A stretch of DNA of 64,000 bases, from positions 186,001 through 250,000 of the forward strand of contig CAVZEU010000005.1 of the NCBI GenBank assembly GCA_963774415.1. The letters are read 5' to 3'. Made by a program: the position numbers and the translations under genes. Source of the DNA: SZUA-36 sp963774415 (GTDB taxonomy: Bacteria; Pseudomonadota; Gammaproteobacteria; Xanthomonadales; SZUA-36). The notes below the pieces were generated by a model. It ran no database searches. It was given only the letters and a program-made list of their open reading frames with translations, and had not been told where the DNA came from. Positions 16,725 through 25,505 of the stretch are shown here, one piece after another; the stretch's first letter is position 1; every line of letters starts with the position of its first letter.

Positions 16725-18852
16725 ATGGCCATCAATCGACGAGAATTCCTGAAGAACAGCGCCCTGGCCGCCGGCGGGCTGACGCTGGGCTTTTACCTTC
16801 CCCGTAACGCGAGGGCCGGTACAGCGGCTACCCCGAACGGGAACTTCGCGCCCAACGCCTTTGTCCGCATCGCGCCCGACAACACCGTTACGATCATCCT
16901 GGCCAAGGCCGAGATGGGCCAAAACGTCTACACCGTGCTGCCATCGATCGTGGCCGAGGAACTCGACGTCGACCCGCGCACGATCCGCATCGAACAATCG
17001 GGCGTCGATCCGGTCTACAACTCGCCCTGGTTCCCGATCATGATGACCGGCGGCTCGTCCAGCGTCCGCACCAGCTACGAAACGCTGCGCAAAGCCGGCG
17101 CGAGCGCGCGCGCCATGCTGCTCGCCGCCGCCGCCAGCAACTGGTCGGAACCGCTCGCATCCCTGGGCACGGACAACGCCGTCGTTATATCGAAGTCCGG
17201 CCGCAAGGCCAGCTACGGCGAACTGGCCGTCGCGGCTGCCGCGCAGCCCGTCCCACAGGACGTCACCCTCAAGCCCGAAAGCGAATTCCGCCTGCTGGGC
17301 AAGGACATACAAGCGCCTGGATTCGGAAGTGAAAGTGACCGGCAAAGCGCAATTCGGTCTGGACGTCAGACTGCCCGGCCTGCATTACGCAGCCGTCGCC
17401 AGGCCGCCCGTCTTCGGCGCCGGCTTGAAGTCCTTTGACGACAGCAAAGCCAGGGCCATGCCCGGCGTGGTCCGCGTCAAGCAGATCCCGACCGGGGTCG
17501 CCGTCATCGCGGACAGTAGCTGGCGCGCCATCAAGGCCCGCGACGCGCTGGAAATGACCTGGGACGAGGGTGAAAACGGCGCCCGCAACACCTCCGCCAT
17601 GCTGCAAGAGTACCGTGAGTTGGCGAAAAAACCCGGTTACGTGGTGCAGGACGGCGGCGACTTCGACACGCTGGCTGCCGGCGCGGACAAGGTCATCGAG
17701 GCGCAGTACGAGTTCCCGTTCCTGGCCCACGCCTGCATGGAACCGCTCAATTGCACCGTGCGGGACCACGGCGGCAAGGCCGAGATCTGGACCGGGACAC
17801 AGAACCCCACGCTCGACCGCAAGTACGCGGCGGCCGCGCTCGGGTACGAGCCGGAGACCATCGAGATACACACGTCGTTCCTCGGCGGCGGCTTCGGCCG
17901 GCGCGCGGCGGCTTTTTCGGACTTCGTCGTCGAAGCGACGCACGTCGCCAAGGGCGAGCGCTTTCCGGTCAAGACCACCTGGACGCGTGAAGACGACATG
18001 CACGGCGGCCAGTACCGGCCGATGACGGTGCACCGCTCGGAACTGGCGCTGGACAAGACCGGCAAACCCGTCGCCTGGCGCAACCGCGTGGTCAGCCAGG
18101 GGCTCGACGGCATGCTCATGTTCGGCTCCAAGATGGAGAACTTCGACGACTCCCAGGTAGACGGCCTGAAGGATCAGCCTTACCCGGTGCCGGCGCTCAC
18201 GCTCGAGGCGCACCTGGTCAAATCTCCGGTCACCTGCCTGTGGTGGCGCTCGGTCGGCAATACCCATACGGCATTTCTGAAGGAAACGCTCTTCGACGAG
18301 GCCGCTCATGCGGCAGGCGCCGATCCGCTGGCCTACCGCCTCGGCCTGCTGCAGGCACGACCCCGTTTCGTCGCCTTGCTGGAAAAGGTCGGCAAGATGT
18401 CCGGCTGGGGGCGAGCGTTACCCGACAATACCGGTCTCGGCGTGGCCATCGCCGAATCGTTTGGCACCATCGTGGCCGAAGTGGCGCAGGTGAAGGTCAG
18501 CGGCGAGGATATCGCCGTAGAAAAAGTCTGGTGCGCGGTCGATTGCGGCTTCGCGGTCAACCCGCTGGGGGTGGCCGAACAAATGGAGAGCGGCATCGTC
18601 TATGGGCTAAGCGCCGCGCTTTATGAGGAAATCACGATCAGTGACGGCCGCACCGAGCAGGACAACTTCAACAACTACCCGGTCGTGCGCATGCACACGG
18701 CGCCGGCGATCGAAGTCGAGATCATCAACAGCGGAGCCGTCATGGGCGGCATCGGCGAACCCGGGACTCCGCCGATATTTCCAGCCGTCGGCAACGCCAT
18801 ATTCGCAGCGACCGGAAAACGGCTTCGAACCTTGCCGCTCAGGATGGCCTGA
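16725..18852 (+). CDS. Molybdopterin-binding IorB-type subunit (one frameshift)
   Basis: About 708 residues when one frameshift is repaired. It begins with a Tat signal (INRREFLKNSALAAGG). The two frames meet at about 17309, where GACATACAAGCGC should read GACATCAAGCGC. Removing that A continues DIKRLDSEVKVTGKAQFGLD smoothly. Downstream motifs of the xanthine dehydrogenase family are intact: FLGGGFGRRAAAFSDF, VWCAVDCGFAVNP, GIGEPGTPPIFPAVGNAI. The protein binds the molybdenum cofactor and substrate and should be exported folded with the 2Fe-2S subunit. Substrate unknown. Confidence 0.88.
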
Positions 18853-18932
18853 CCCGGGCCGACAGCAAACGGCCGCAGCGATAGACCGGCCAATACGTAC
18901 GGCATTTTTCGCCGAGCGTGGCAAAATATTCC

Positions 18933-18961
18933 TTGCTATTTTCGTCTAATTAGTGTAAGAT
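18933..18961 (+). promoter_or_regulatory. Sigma-70-like promoter of the CarD-type gene
   Basis: TTGCTA and TAAGAT are separated by 17 bases in an AT-rich stretch and lie about 60 bases before the proposed start of the CarD-type gene. No other good pair is seen in this gap. Confidence 0.55.
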
Positions 18962-19022
18962 ACTGAAATTACTGTTTTTTATTTAGACATCCGAATCAAT
19001 CCAGATATCAAGGAGACAGGTC

Positions 19023-19505
19023 ATTACGATTTCCGAAGGCGACTCCATCCATCATCCCCAGCATGGCATTGGCACGGTACGGTCCATCCGTGAAAGAAGT
19101 TTTTCAGGGCCACAGGGTCCCAGGTTCGCGGAACTGCTTTTCCCCCGCGACAGCCTGGTCATGATGGTTCGCGAGGACGAGCTCGCAAACACCATCCGCA
19201 AACCGATCGAGAAATCAGAAGCGCGCAAGGTGCTGGCGCACATCGGCGACTGGAGTGAATCGACGAGCGATTCATGGAAGGTGCGCGCCAACGCGCAGCA
19301 ACGGAAGCTCGACGACGGCAGCCCGTTCGCACTCGCCGAAGTTTACAAAACGCTGCGCCTGCGCCAGCAGGCAGACGCCCTCAGCGGCGCGGACCGGCGG
19401 CAGCTCAACCAGTCGGTCGGCTCCCTCGTGGAAGAACTGGCCGTCGCGCTGGAACTGTCCGAGGACAAGGTTTGCCGGCACATGGAAAAAGCCGCGCTCG
19501 AATGA
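19023..19505 (+). CDS. CarD/CdnL-family regulator with apparent ATT start
   Basis: About 160 residues. The N-terminal RNA-polymerase-interacting domain is clear only if translation begins upstream of the first ATG: ISEGDSIHHPQHGIGTV, then ELLFPRDSLVMMV. The helical C-terminal DNA-binding part follows (EVYKTLRLRQQADALSG...SEDKVCRHM). The frame is open from the TAG at 18984 to the stop but holds no ATG, GTG or TTG before 19161. ATT 19023 is placed seven to nine bases after AAGGAGA at 19010, which makes it the best start. ATG 19161 would remove most of the conserved domain. CarD proteins bind the polymerase beta subunit and modulate promoter opening. Confidence 0.75.
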   Translation: MTISEGDSIHHPQHGIGTVRSIRERSFSGPQGPRFAELLFPRDSLVMMVREDELANTIRKPIEKSEARKVLAHIGDWSESTSDSWKVRANAQQRKLDDGSPFALAEVYKTLRLRQQADALSGADRRQLNQSVGSLVEELAVALELSEDKVCRHMEKAALE

Positions 19506-19714
19506 ACCGCACCGCCGATCGGCGCAGTTAAGCCGGCCAGGCAGACAAGACAGGGCAAACATATCTGCAAATACGGAAATGTTTGAGGATATTGCCTTCA
19601 TGACTGATTTTGCCTCGTGGTCTTCCGCCGGAAGGCCGGGGCTCTTGCAGCGTGTCAAACACCGGCGAAAGATATTCCATGAATCGAGCGTGTAGCAACG
19701 CATAGGAGATAGAC

Positions 19715-20368
19715 ATGAAACTCAGAACACCAATCCTGACCCTCTTGATAGGCTCGCTTAGCCTGCTGGCTGCGTGCGGCAAGAGTGAAGACGATTCCAA
19801 TTCAATTCAAACCAAGGCCGAACAGGCGAAGGAAGCGGTAAAGGAAGCTGCCTCTGACACCAAGCAGGCCGCGGGCGAAGCCATGGACAAAACCGGCGAA
19901 ATGGCCAGTGACGCCAAAGAGGCCACCGGCGAAGCCATGTCCGACATGGGTGACGCCGCCTCTGAAGCCATGGACAAAACCGGCGAAATGGCCAGTGACG
20001 CCAAAGAGGCCACCGGCGAAGCCATGTCCGACATGGGTGACACCGCCTCTGAAGCCATGGACAAAGCCGGTGAAAAGATGGATGACACCATGGCTGCAGC
20101 CGGCTCGGCGCTGGCTGGCGGAGACGCCGCCAAGGGCAAGGAGTTGTCGACGGAATGCGCCGATTGTCACGGTGACAACGGCATGGGAGATGAAGAAACA
20201 CCCAAACTGGCCGGGCTGGATGAAGACTATTTCATCAAGCAGATGCAGGCTTACAAGGCCGGCACCAGCAAGGACGGAGACGACACGATGCCGATGTATG
20301 CCGAAGCCCTGAGTGACAAGAACATAGCCGACTTGGCGGCTTACTACGCATCGCTTCCCGCCAAGTAG
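19715..20368 (+). CDS. Lipoprotein c-type cytochrome with tandem repeats
   Basis: A 217-residue protein with a lipoprotein signal (lipobox LLAAC). A long charged, Ala-rich helical linker contains two exact-length 29-residue repeats beginning EAMDKTGEMASDAKEATG, plus a partial third. The C-terminal domain is a class I cytochrome c: CADCHGDNGMG binds heme and the Met ligand lies in DTMPMYAEAL. The linker resembles apolipoprotein or LEA-like amphipathic repeats and would space the heme domain away from the membrane. AGGAGATAGAC precedes the ATG. Probable role: periplasmic electron transfer. Confidence 0.9.
   Translation: MKLRTPILTLLIGSLSLLAACGKSEDDSNSIQTKAEQAKEAVKEAASDTKQAAGEAMDKTGEMASDAKEATGEAMSDMGDAASEAMDKTGEMASDAKEATGEAMSDMGDTASEAMDKAGEKMDDTMAAAGSALAGGDAAKGKELSTECADCHGDNGMGDEETPKLAGLDEDYFIKQMQAYKAGTSKDGDDTMPMYAEALSDKNIADLAAYYASLPAK
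19877..20050 (+). repeat. 87-bp in-frame tandem repeat
   Basis: Two 87-base units (19877-19963 and 19964-20050) are identical except for one base (GACGCC versus GACACC near the end), followed by a partial third unit. They encode the 29-residue linker repeats of the lipoprotein cytochrome. The near identity points to recent duplication. Confidence 0.9.
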
Positions 20369-20393
20369 TCACTGCAAGAAGACCAAAGCAGGT

Positions 20394-20413
20394 GTCCTGT
20401 CACGGGACAGGAC
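20394..20413 (+). terminator. Hairpin after the cytochrome gene
   Basis: GTCCTGTC and GACAGGAC form an eight-base stem with a four-base loop, 26 bases after the cytochrome stop. The following CCTTCGCGTT is a poor T-run, so it may be a weak terminator or an mRNA-stabilising hairpin. Confidence 0.4.
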
Positions 20414-20547
20414 CTTCGCGTTAAAAGCATGAGCGGCGGCGACCGTCGTTTGGCAGGTTGATCCAAAGCGCCGCGAACGCGCCAACCGCGGGCAGGCCAT
20501 CGCTGCTCGGCTGGAGCGGCGACCTGCCGGGTTTCGTGACGCGGGGG

Positions 20548-21009
20548 TCAGTCTTGCCCGACACTGTACTTGTCGGTGATGAAGTGGACGTCGAACGGCC
20601 GCACCTGCGCCTGGAACACGTAGGCTTTTACCGCCGGGTCATTGTGGGCGATGCGCTTGGCCTCCGCCTGTGATTTTGCCTCGAAGATGATCAAGGCCAC
20701 GTTGTCCCAGAAGTCCCCGTTCATGCCGCCGCCCAGGATCGCCCGGCCAGCCCCGAGTTGCTCTCGCCAGTACTCGTTGTGGGCCTCCAGGGCCCGGTTG
20801 GCATTGGGATCGTCGGGCCACTTGCCTGTTTCCTTCCACTTGATCAGCAAATCACCGCGTAAGCGAATCAACATGATGTAGGCCGAGATCTCGTGGTCAT
20901 TGGCCCGGCCGAACCGGCTCGCGCCGGAAGCGCCCTCGCCCGCCTGCGTGACGGCGGTAAATTGCATTGCCGTGATCCCGATCACGACGGCCAGTACTTT
21001 CTTCCACAT
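20548..21009 (-). CDS. Exported YciI-like protein
   Basis: A 153-residue protein with a Sec signal peptide (MWKKVLAVVIGITAMQFTAV). The mature part has a ferredoxin-like YciI/dimeric alpha-beta pattern: HEISAYIMLIRLRGD, LEAHNEYWREQLGAGRAILGGGM, then DNVALIIFEAKSQAEAKRIAHNDP and VRPFDVHFI. YciI-like proteins have a conserved His/Asp pair but no established reaction, and a secreted form is unusual. ATG 21009 is preferred over 21072 because the signal peptide begins there and a GGAGGG lies upstream. It is downstream of, and codirectional with, the second IorA/IorB pair. A decayed relative sits by the first pair. Confidence 0.82.
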   Translation of the reverse strand: MWKKVLAVVIGITAMQFTAVTQAGEGASGASRFGRANDHEISAYIMLIRLRGDLLIKWKETGKWPDDPNANRALEAHNEYWREQLGAGRAILGGGMNGDFWDNVALIIFEAKSQAEAKRIAHNDPAVKAYVFQAQVRPFDVHFITDKYSVGQD

Positions 21010-21170
21010 CGTTTTCCCTCCTGGTAACCGCTTAAAACCGGTCGTTGCGACCGGCGGCATGGAAAACGGCACCTTACCCCATGCGGATCACCGGCTTCAA
21101 CGCCCCACCAGCGCCGCCGCTCGGCGGCGTGAATTTCGCAGGGCCGTGAGGCGGACGGAAAAGCTGAACG

Positions 21171-23303
21171 TCAGGTTGCGGAGGACAGCGCCTGCTTCAC
21201 CCGGTCCGGTGTCATCGGCAGTTCGAAAAGACGCGCGCCGGTCGCGTCGAAGACCGCGTTGGCTATGACCGCGCCCATGGTGATGATGGCGGGTTCGCCG
21301 CCGCCGTGGGGCGCGGGATCGCTCGAATCGATCAGGACCGTCTCGATCTCGGGAAGCATCGAGAAACGCGGCAGTTCGTAACGGTCGAAGTTGAGGTCCA
21401 GGATCTCGCCGCCCTTGAAGTGCAGTTCCTCGGTGAGCGCGTAGCCCAGGCCCATCGTGATGCAACCCTCCATCTGCATGGCCGCGCCCTCGGGATTGAC
21501 GACCAGCCCCATGTCCTGCGCGCAGACCACGCGTTTCACCCTGATCTGCCCGCTCTTGCGGTCGACTTCCACCTCGGCCATCGTCGCCACTGCCGTGTCG
21601 GCATCGAAACCGCAGGCCACGCCCACGCCGCGGCCGCTCGGTCCTTTTGCGGATGTCCAGCCGAACTTCCCGGCAGCCGCCTGCAAAACCCCGATGTACT
21701 TGGGATTGCTTAAATGCCGCAGGCGGAACGCCAACGGGTCGACACCGGCTTTCGCGGCCATGATGTCGATCTGTTGTTCCAGGGCGAAGATGTTCGTATT
21801 GGCCCCCGGCGCGCGCCAGGCCCCGGTTGCGAACGGGTGCGAACCCGGCGGGCCCACCCAGTTCCGGCCGTAGGCCACGGTCTTGTGGTTGGGAATGTCG
21901 TAGGGCTGCGCACTGCCGCGCGCGCCGGCAAAATAGACACGGTAGTCCCAGAACGCGGGTGCGCCGGACCCGGTCAGGCCCGAGCGAACCTTGACGATGG
22001 CCGCCGGGCGATAGGTATCCCAGTAAAACTCGTCCTCGCGGGTCCAGAAAACCTGCACCGGCCCGCCGGCGATCCTGGCCAGGCGCGCGGCCTGCAGACC
22101 CTGGAGGCTGCTGCCCTTGCCGCCGAAACCACCGCCGACAAACGGCGTGATGACGCGCACCTTGTCCTTGGCAAGCCCCAGCGTCGAAACAATCTCCCGT
22201 TTCAGCCCGAACGGGCTCTGGGTGGAGGCCCACACCGTCATCGCGCCGTCCGTGTAATCCGCCAGCGCCACGTGCGGCTCCATCGGCGCGTGCGCCACGT
22301 AGGCGTTGCGATAGGTTTCCTCGATAACCTGCGCCGCCTGGCGTTCACCCTCGGCCACGCTGCCGCCACTTGCAACCGGCACGCCCTCGGGCGCCACGCT
22401 CAGCAGGTGGTCATAGATAGTGCGCTCATTGAGTTGGGTTTCGGGCCGCGAGTAACTCGGCTTCAGCAGCGCCAGCGCGCGGTCGGCGACCTCGCGTCTC
22501 GCGTGCAGTACCGCCACCAGGTCGCCGTCCTGGATAACCCGCACCCCGGCAACGGCCTTGGCGGGCGCCGTATCGACGTGATCGAGCCTGGCGTCGTGCG
22601 CCGGCGGCCGCAGCAGGCGTGCATGCAGCATTCCCGGCAGCCTGATGTCGGCCGCGTATTGCGCCTTGCCCGTCACCTTCTCCAGGGCGTCGCGTCGCTT
22701 CAGGGCCGTGCCCATGACCTTGTAATCCGCAGCCGTCTTGACCGGAGCGGGCGACGGCGCTTCGCGGACAATAGCCCGCCCCTTCGTCAACGCCCCGTAC
22801 GAAACGTTGCGGCCCTTGTCGGACGTGTCGAAGACCACGCCATCCGCGACCGAAAGCCTCTTGGCCGGCACCTGCAGGTGCTCGCTGGCCAGTTCGATCA
22901 AAACGGCGCGCGCCCGCGCGCCGGCGGCGCGCAGTTCCGGACCGAACACCCGGGTCGTGAGCGAGCCCCAGGTGCCCTCGTCGAACGGGCAACGGTCGGT
23001 GTCGCCCATCACCATGTCGATCATATCCACGGCGACGTCGAGTTCCTCGGCCAGCATTTGCGGCAGCGAAGTCATAACGCCCTGCCCCATCTCGATCTTG
23101 CCGGTGAAACAGGTGACACGGCCGTCCTCGCCGATCCGCAGGTAAGCGTTGAAATCGGTTTCAACCTGCTTCGTGACCTCTTCCGCGGCCAGCGAGAGGC
23201 GCGGCACGGTCGTGAACAGGACCACGACGCCGCCGCCCACGCGTTTGATGAAACTGCGCCGGCTGAAGCCGCCGCGGCTTGCTCTCGGTTCGTCTTCGTA
23301 CAT
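21171..23303 (-). CDS. Second IorB-type molybdopterin-binding subunit
   Basis: A 710-residue intact relative of the 16725-18852 gene. Tat signal FSRRSFIKRVGGG at the N-terminus. Family motifs: GQGVMTSLPQMLAEELDV, TGKAQYAADIRLPGM, FVGGGFGGKGSSLQG, GAWRAPGANTNIF and VVCAQDMGLVVNPEGA. The final conserved segment has GGGEPAIITMGAVIANAVFDATG with the catalytic-region Glu position near it. It should hold the molybdenum cofactor in a periplasmic oxidoreductase with the 2Fe-2S subunit encoded 12 bases upstream. The substrate is unknown; xanthine, isoquinoline or aldehydes are precedents. Confidence 0.92.
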   Translation of the reverse strand: MYEDEPRASRGGFSRRSFIKRVGGGVVVLFTTVPRLSLAAEEVTKQVETDFNAYLRIGEDGRVTCFTGKIEMGQGVMTSLPQMLAEELDVAVDMIDMVMGDTDRCPFDEGTWGSLTTRVFGPELRAAGARARAVLIELASEHLQVPAKRLSVADGVVFDTSDKGRNVSYGALTKGRAIVREAPSPAPVKTAADYKVMGTALKRRDALEKVTGKAQYAADIRLPGMLHARLLRPPAHDARLDHVDTAPAKAVAGVRVIQDGDLVAVLHARREVADRALALLKPSYSRPETQLNERTIYDHLLSVAPEGVPVASGGSVAEGERQAAQVIEETYRNAYVAHAPMEPHVALADYTDGAMTVWASTQSPFGLKREIVSTLGLAKDKVRVITPFVGGGFGGKGSSLQGLQAARLARIAGGPVQVFWTREDEFYWDTYRPAAIVKVRSGLTGSGAPAFWDYRVYFAGARGSAQPYDIPNHKTVAYGRNWVGPPGSHPFATGAWRAPGANTNIFALEQQIDIMAAKAGVDPLAFRLRHLSNPKYIGVLQAAAGKFGWTSAKGPSGRGVGVACGFDADTAVATMAEVEVDRKSGQIRVKRVVCAQDMGLVVNPEGAAMQMEGCITMGLGYALTEELHFKGGEILDLNFDRYELPRFSMLPEIETVLIDSSDPAPHGGGEPAIITMGAVIANAVFDATGARLFELPMTPDRVKQALSSAT

Positions 23304-23315
23304 CGCTTTTCCCGA

Positions 23316-23787
23316 TTATCCCCCGGTCTTGGCGGCGACGGCGCCGACCGCCTCCAGTATCCGCTTGTGCGCACCGCAGCGGCAAAGATTGCCGTCGAGC
23401 CCGGCGATAATTTCCGCCTTGCTCGCGGCCGGCTTTTCGGCCAAGCAGAGCCGCCGCCGTCATGATCATGCCCGGCGTGCAGTAGCCGCACTGCAGGGCG
23501 TCGTGGTCGATGAAAGCCTGCTGCAGCGGATGCAGTTCATCGCCGTTGGCGAGACCTTCGATGGTCGTCACCGACTTGTTCGCCACGGCGCTGACGTCCA
23601 GCAGGCAGGCGCGCTCGGCGGCGCCGTCGACCAGCACCGTGCAGGCGCCGCACAGCCCCTCGCCGCAACCGAACTTGGTGCCGGTCAGGTTCAGTTCCCC
23701 GCGCAGGGCCCACAGCAGGGAGCGGCCGGAACCGCCATCGAGTTCCACCGGTTTGCCGTTGAGTTTGAATCGAATCTTTGCTTGCAT
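23316..23787 (-). CDS. Second IorA-type 2Fe-2S subunit (one frameshift)
   Basis: About 156 residues after correction. First cluster: KFGCGEGLCGACTVLVDG with a later Cys. Second cluster: LQCGYCTPGMIMTAAALL, after which the frame breaks. Removing one base at 23441-23442 restores KPAASKAEIIAGLDGNLCRCG and RILEAVGAVAAKTGG with a stop at 23316. This brings back the last two cluster cysteines and places the stop just before the IorB start. ATG 23787 has GAGGTGG five bases upstream. It is the electron-transfer partner of the molybdenum subunit that follows. Confidence 0.88.
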
Positions 23788-23997
23788 GATGACCACCTCG
23801 GTTACCCCGCCATTATATCCGCATCAAGTCACCGAATAAAAAAACCTGCAAAAGCGCCCGACCCCCCGGTCGCAAGTACCGGAGTTTTGGGTTTATCCCG
23901 ATTCCTGATCCGAATACCGCCGTTAATCGATGCTTGCCAGGATTCCGAACGCGATGGTTTAATGGCGCCTGTCCGCGGAACGGACGGGAGGATTTTG

Positions 23998-25425
23998 ATG
24001 CCATCACCGGCAAAGACTCGTGGCAAGAGAGTTTCGTGGTTCGCGGCGGTGGCCGCGGCATTATTTGCCATTGCGTGCCAGGCCGAGGGGCCGGACCCTT
24101 CGCTCTCCCCCGACGGGGTTCCGATGCGCCTGGTTCTCGCCCTCGACGGCATTCCCTATTCACTGTTCACCGAGATGCAGGCGCGGGGCTTCTTTCGCGC
24201 GTTTCGACCCGCCGCGCGCATGGTCGCGCCTTTCCCTTCGCTGTCTGACGTGTCGTTCGCAGCGATCGGCGGCAGCGGGCCGCCGGAGAGCTACCAGGTC
24301 ATGCATTTCGACCCGGCGAAGAACCGGTCCGTCGGCAATACCTTGTTTGCGCTTTCGAGCCGGGCGCATCCCAATCTGCCCGCCGACTCCAGTGACCACT
24401 CAAGCTGGCATCGAATTGTCGGTTACCTCGCCCCGTATCATGTCGCGCTCGGCGACATGCGCCGGATTGGCCGCGAGATCCTGAATAGCAGGAAAACTAC
24501 ATTCGTCGCCTACCTGGAGCAGACCGACTCTATCGTGCACGTAGAGGGCCGCGCGGGCGCCATCAGATTCCTGCGCCGGCTCGACCGCTTCCTCGCCGAC
24601 CTGCAATCGGAAATACGCTTGCGCACCGGGAGAGAACTGATGGTAGACATCGTCTCCGATCACGGCTCGACATTGGCCAAGAGCCGGAACGTCCGGCTCA
24701 CCAGGCAGTTGCGAAGCTGCGGTTTCCGGCGCCGCAGCCATATACGCAATGCCGACGAGGTTGCCTACTCGACTGCCGGCATCATTGGTTCCGTGGCGGT
24801 CACCGCCATGCCGGAAAGCGTCGACGCCGTTTCCCGCTGCCTGGTCCGCACCGACGGCGTGGACCTGGTCGCCTTCGATCGCGGCCAGCGCGTGGTCGTA
24901 TTGTCGGCGGCAGGCGGCGAAGCGGAAATCTGGCCGACACCGGGCAGCGCCGTTGAAGCGTACACCTACCGCAATCTGCACGGCGACCCGCTCGGACTTC
25001 TGGGCAATGCCGATGCAACTACCAAGGCCTTTGACGAGGCCGCGCTGTTCCACGCCAGCCTGGATGGCAAATACCCGGACTCCCTGCACCGGCTGTGGCG
25101 GGCATTTCATGGCGAAGTGCGCGAACCCAGCCCCATTCTGCTGTCGTTGCGTGATGGCCGGGACGCCAGCAACCGCCTGGTTCGTGCCTTCGCCCTGCTG
25201 CGCGGCCGCGCCGGCACACACGGCTCGCTGACACTACGGGCGTCGCTGGGGATCATCACTTCCAACTGGCGCAATGTCACCGACGTCGACAGCTGGCACG
25301 CACATGACGCGCTATTTGGCCCCGTTACGATGGCCGCAGCCCGTCACCAGCGAAGCAATTGGATATCCGCTGCCGGCAAGCCGGTGGCCGCGCAGGTGGC
25401 ACACTCGGCAGCCCGCGATCGCTGA
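23998..25425 (+). CDS. Alkaline-phosphatase-superfamily-like lipoprotein
   Basis: A 475-residue exported protein. The signal ends in a lipobox-like FAIAC. The mature part resembles the alkaline phosphatase/phosphodiesterase superfamily: MRLVLALDGIPYSLF gives the first metal Asp, FPSLSDVSF holds the likely Ser nucleophile, YLEQTDSIVH gives an Asp and His, and DIVSDHGS supplies the second Asp/His pair. That makes a phosphate- or sulfate-ester hydrolase plausible, but identity to a named family is weak. GGGAGGAT lies upstream of ATG 23998. The longer open frame to 23149 is antisense to the IorA/IorB genes. Unlike the neighbours, the Ser replaces the more common Thr. Confidence 0.7.
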   Translation: MPSPAKTRGKRVSWFAAVAAALFAIACQAEGPDPSLSPDGVPMRLVLALDGIPYSLFTEMQARGFFRAFRPAARMVAPFPSLSDVSFAAIGGSGPPESYQVMHFDPAKNRSVGNTLFALSSRAHPNLPADSSDHSSWHRIVGYLAPYHVALGDMRRIGREILNSRKTTFVAYLEQTDSIVHVEGRAGAIRFLRRLDRFLADLQSEIRLRTGRELMVDIVSDHGSTLAKSRNVRLTRQLRSCGFRRRSHIRNADEVAYSTAGIIGSVAVTAMPESVDAVSRCLVRTDGVDLVAFDRGQRVVVLSAAGGEAEIWPTPGSAVEAYTYRNLHGDPLGLLGNADATTKAFDEAALFHASLDGKYPDSLHRLWRAFHGEVREPSPILLSLRDGRDASNRLVRAFALLRGRAGTHGSLTLRASLGIITSNWRNVTDVDSWHAHDALFGPVTMAAARHQRSNWISAAGKPVAAQVAHSAARDR

Positions 25426-25505
25426 CGTGCCGATGCCGGCCAGCATTCCCCGGGAAGGCTGAATTGACAGATCGGCCGCGGTATCGATCTGAGCAAAGAG
25501 GCAAC

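Noticed and set aside
21714..23465. Plus-strand frame of 583 codons
   Set aside because: Antisense shadow of the second IorB gene.
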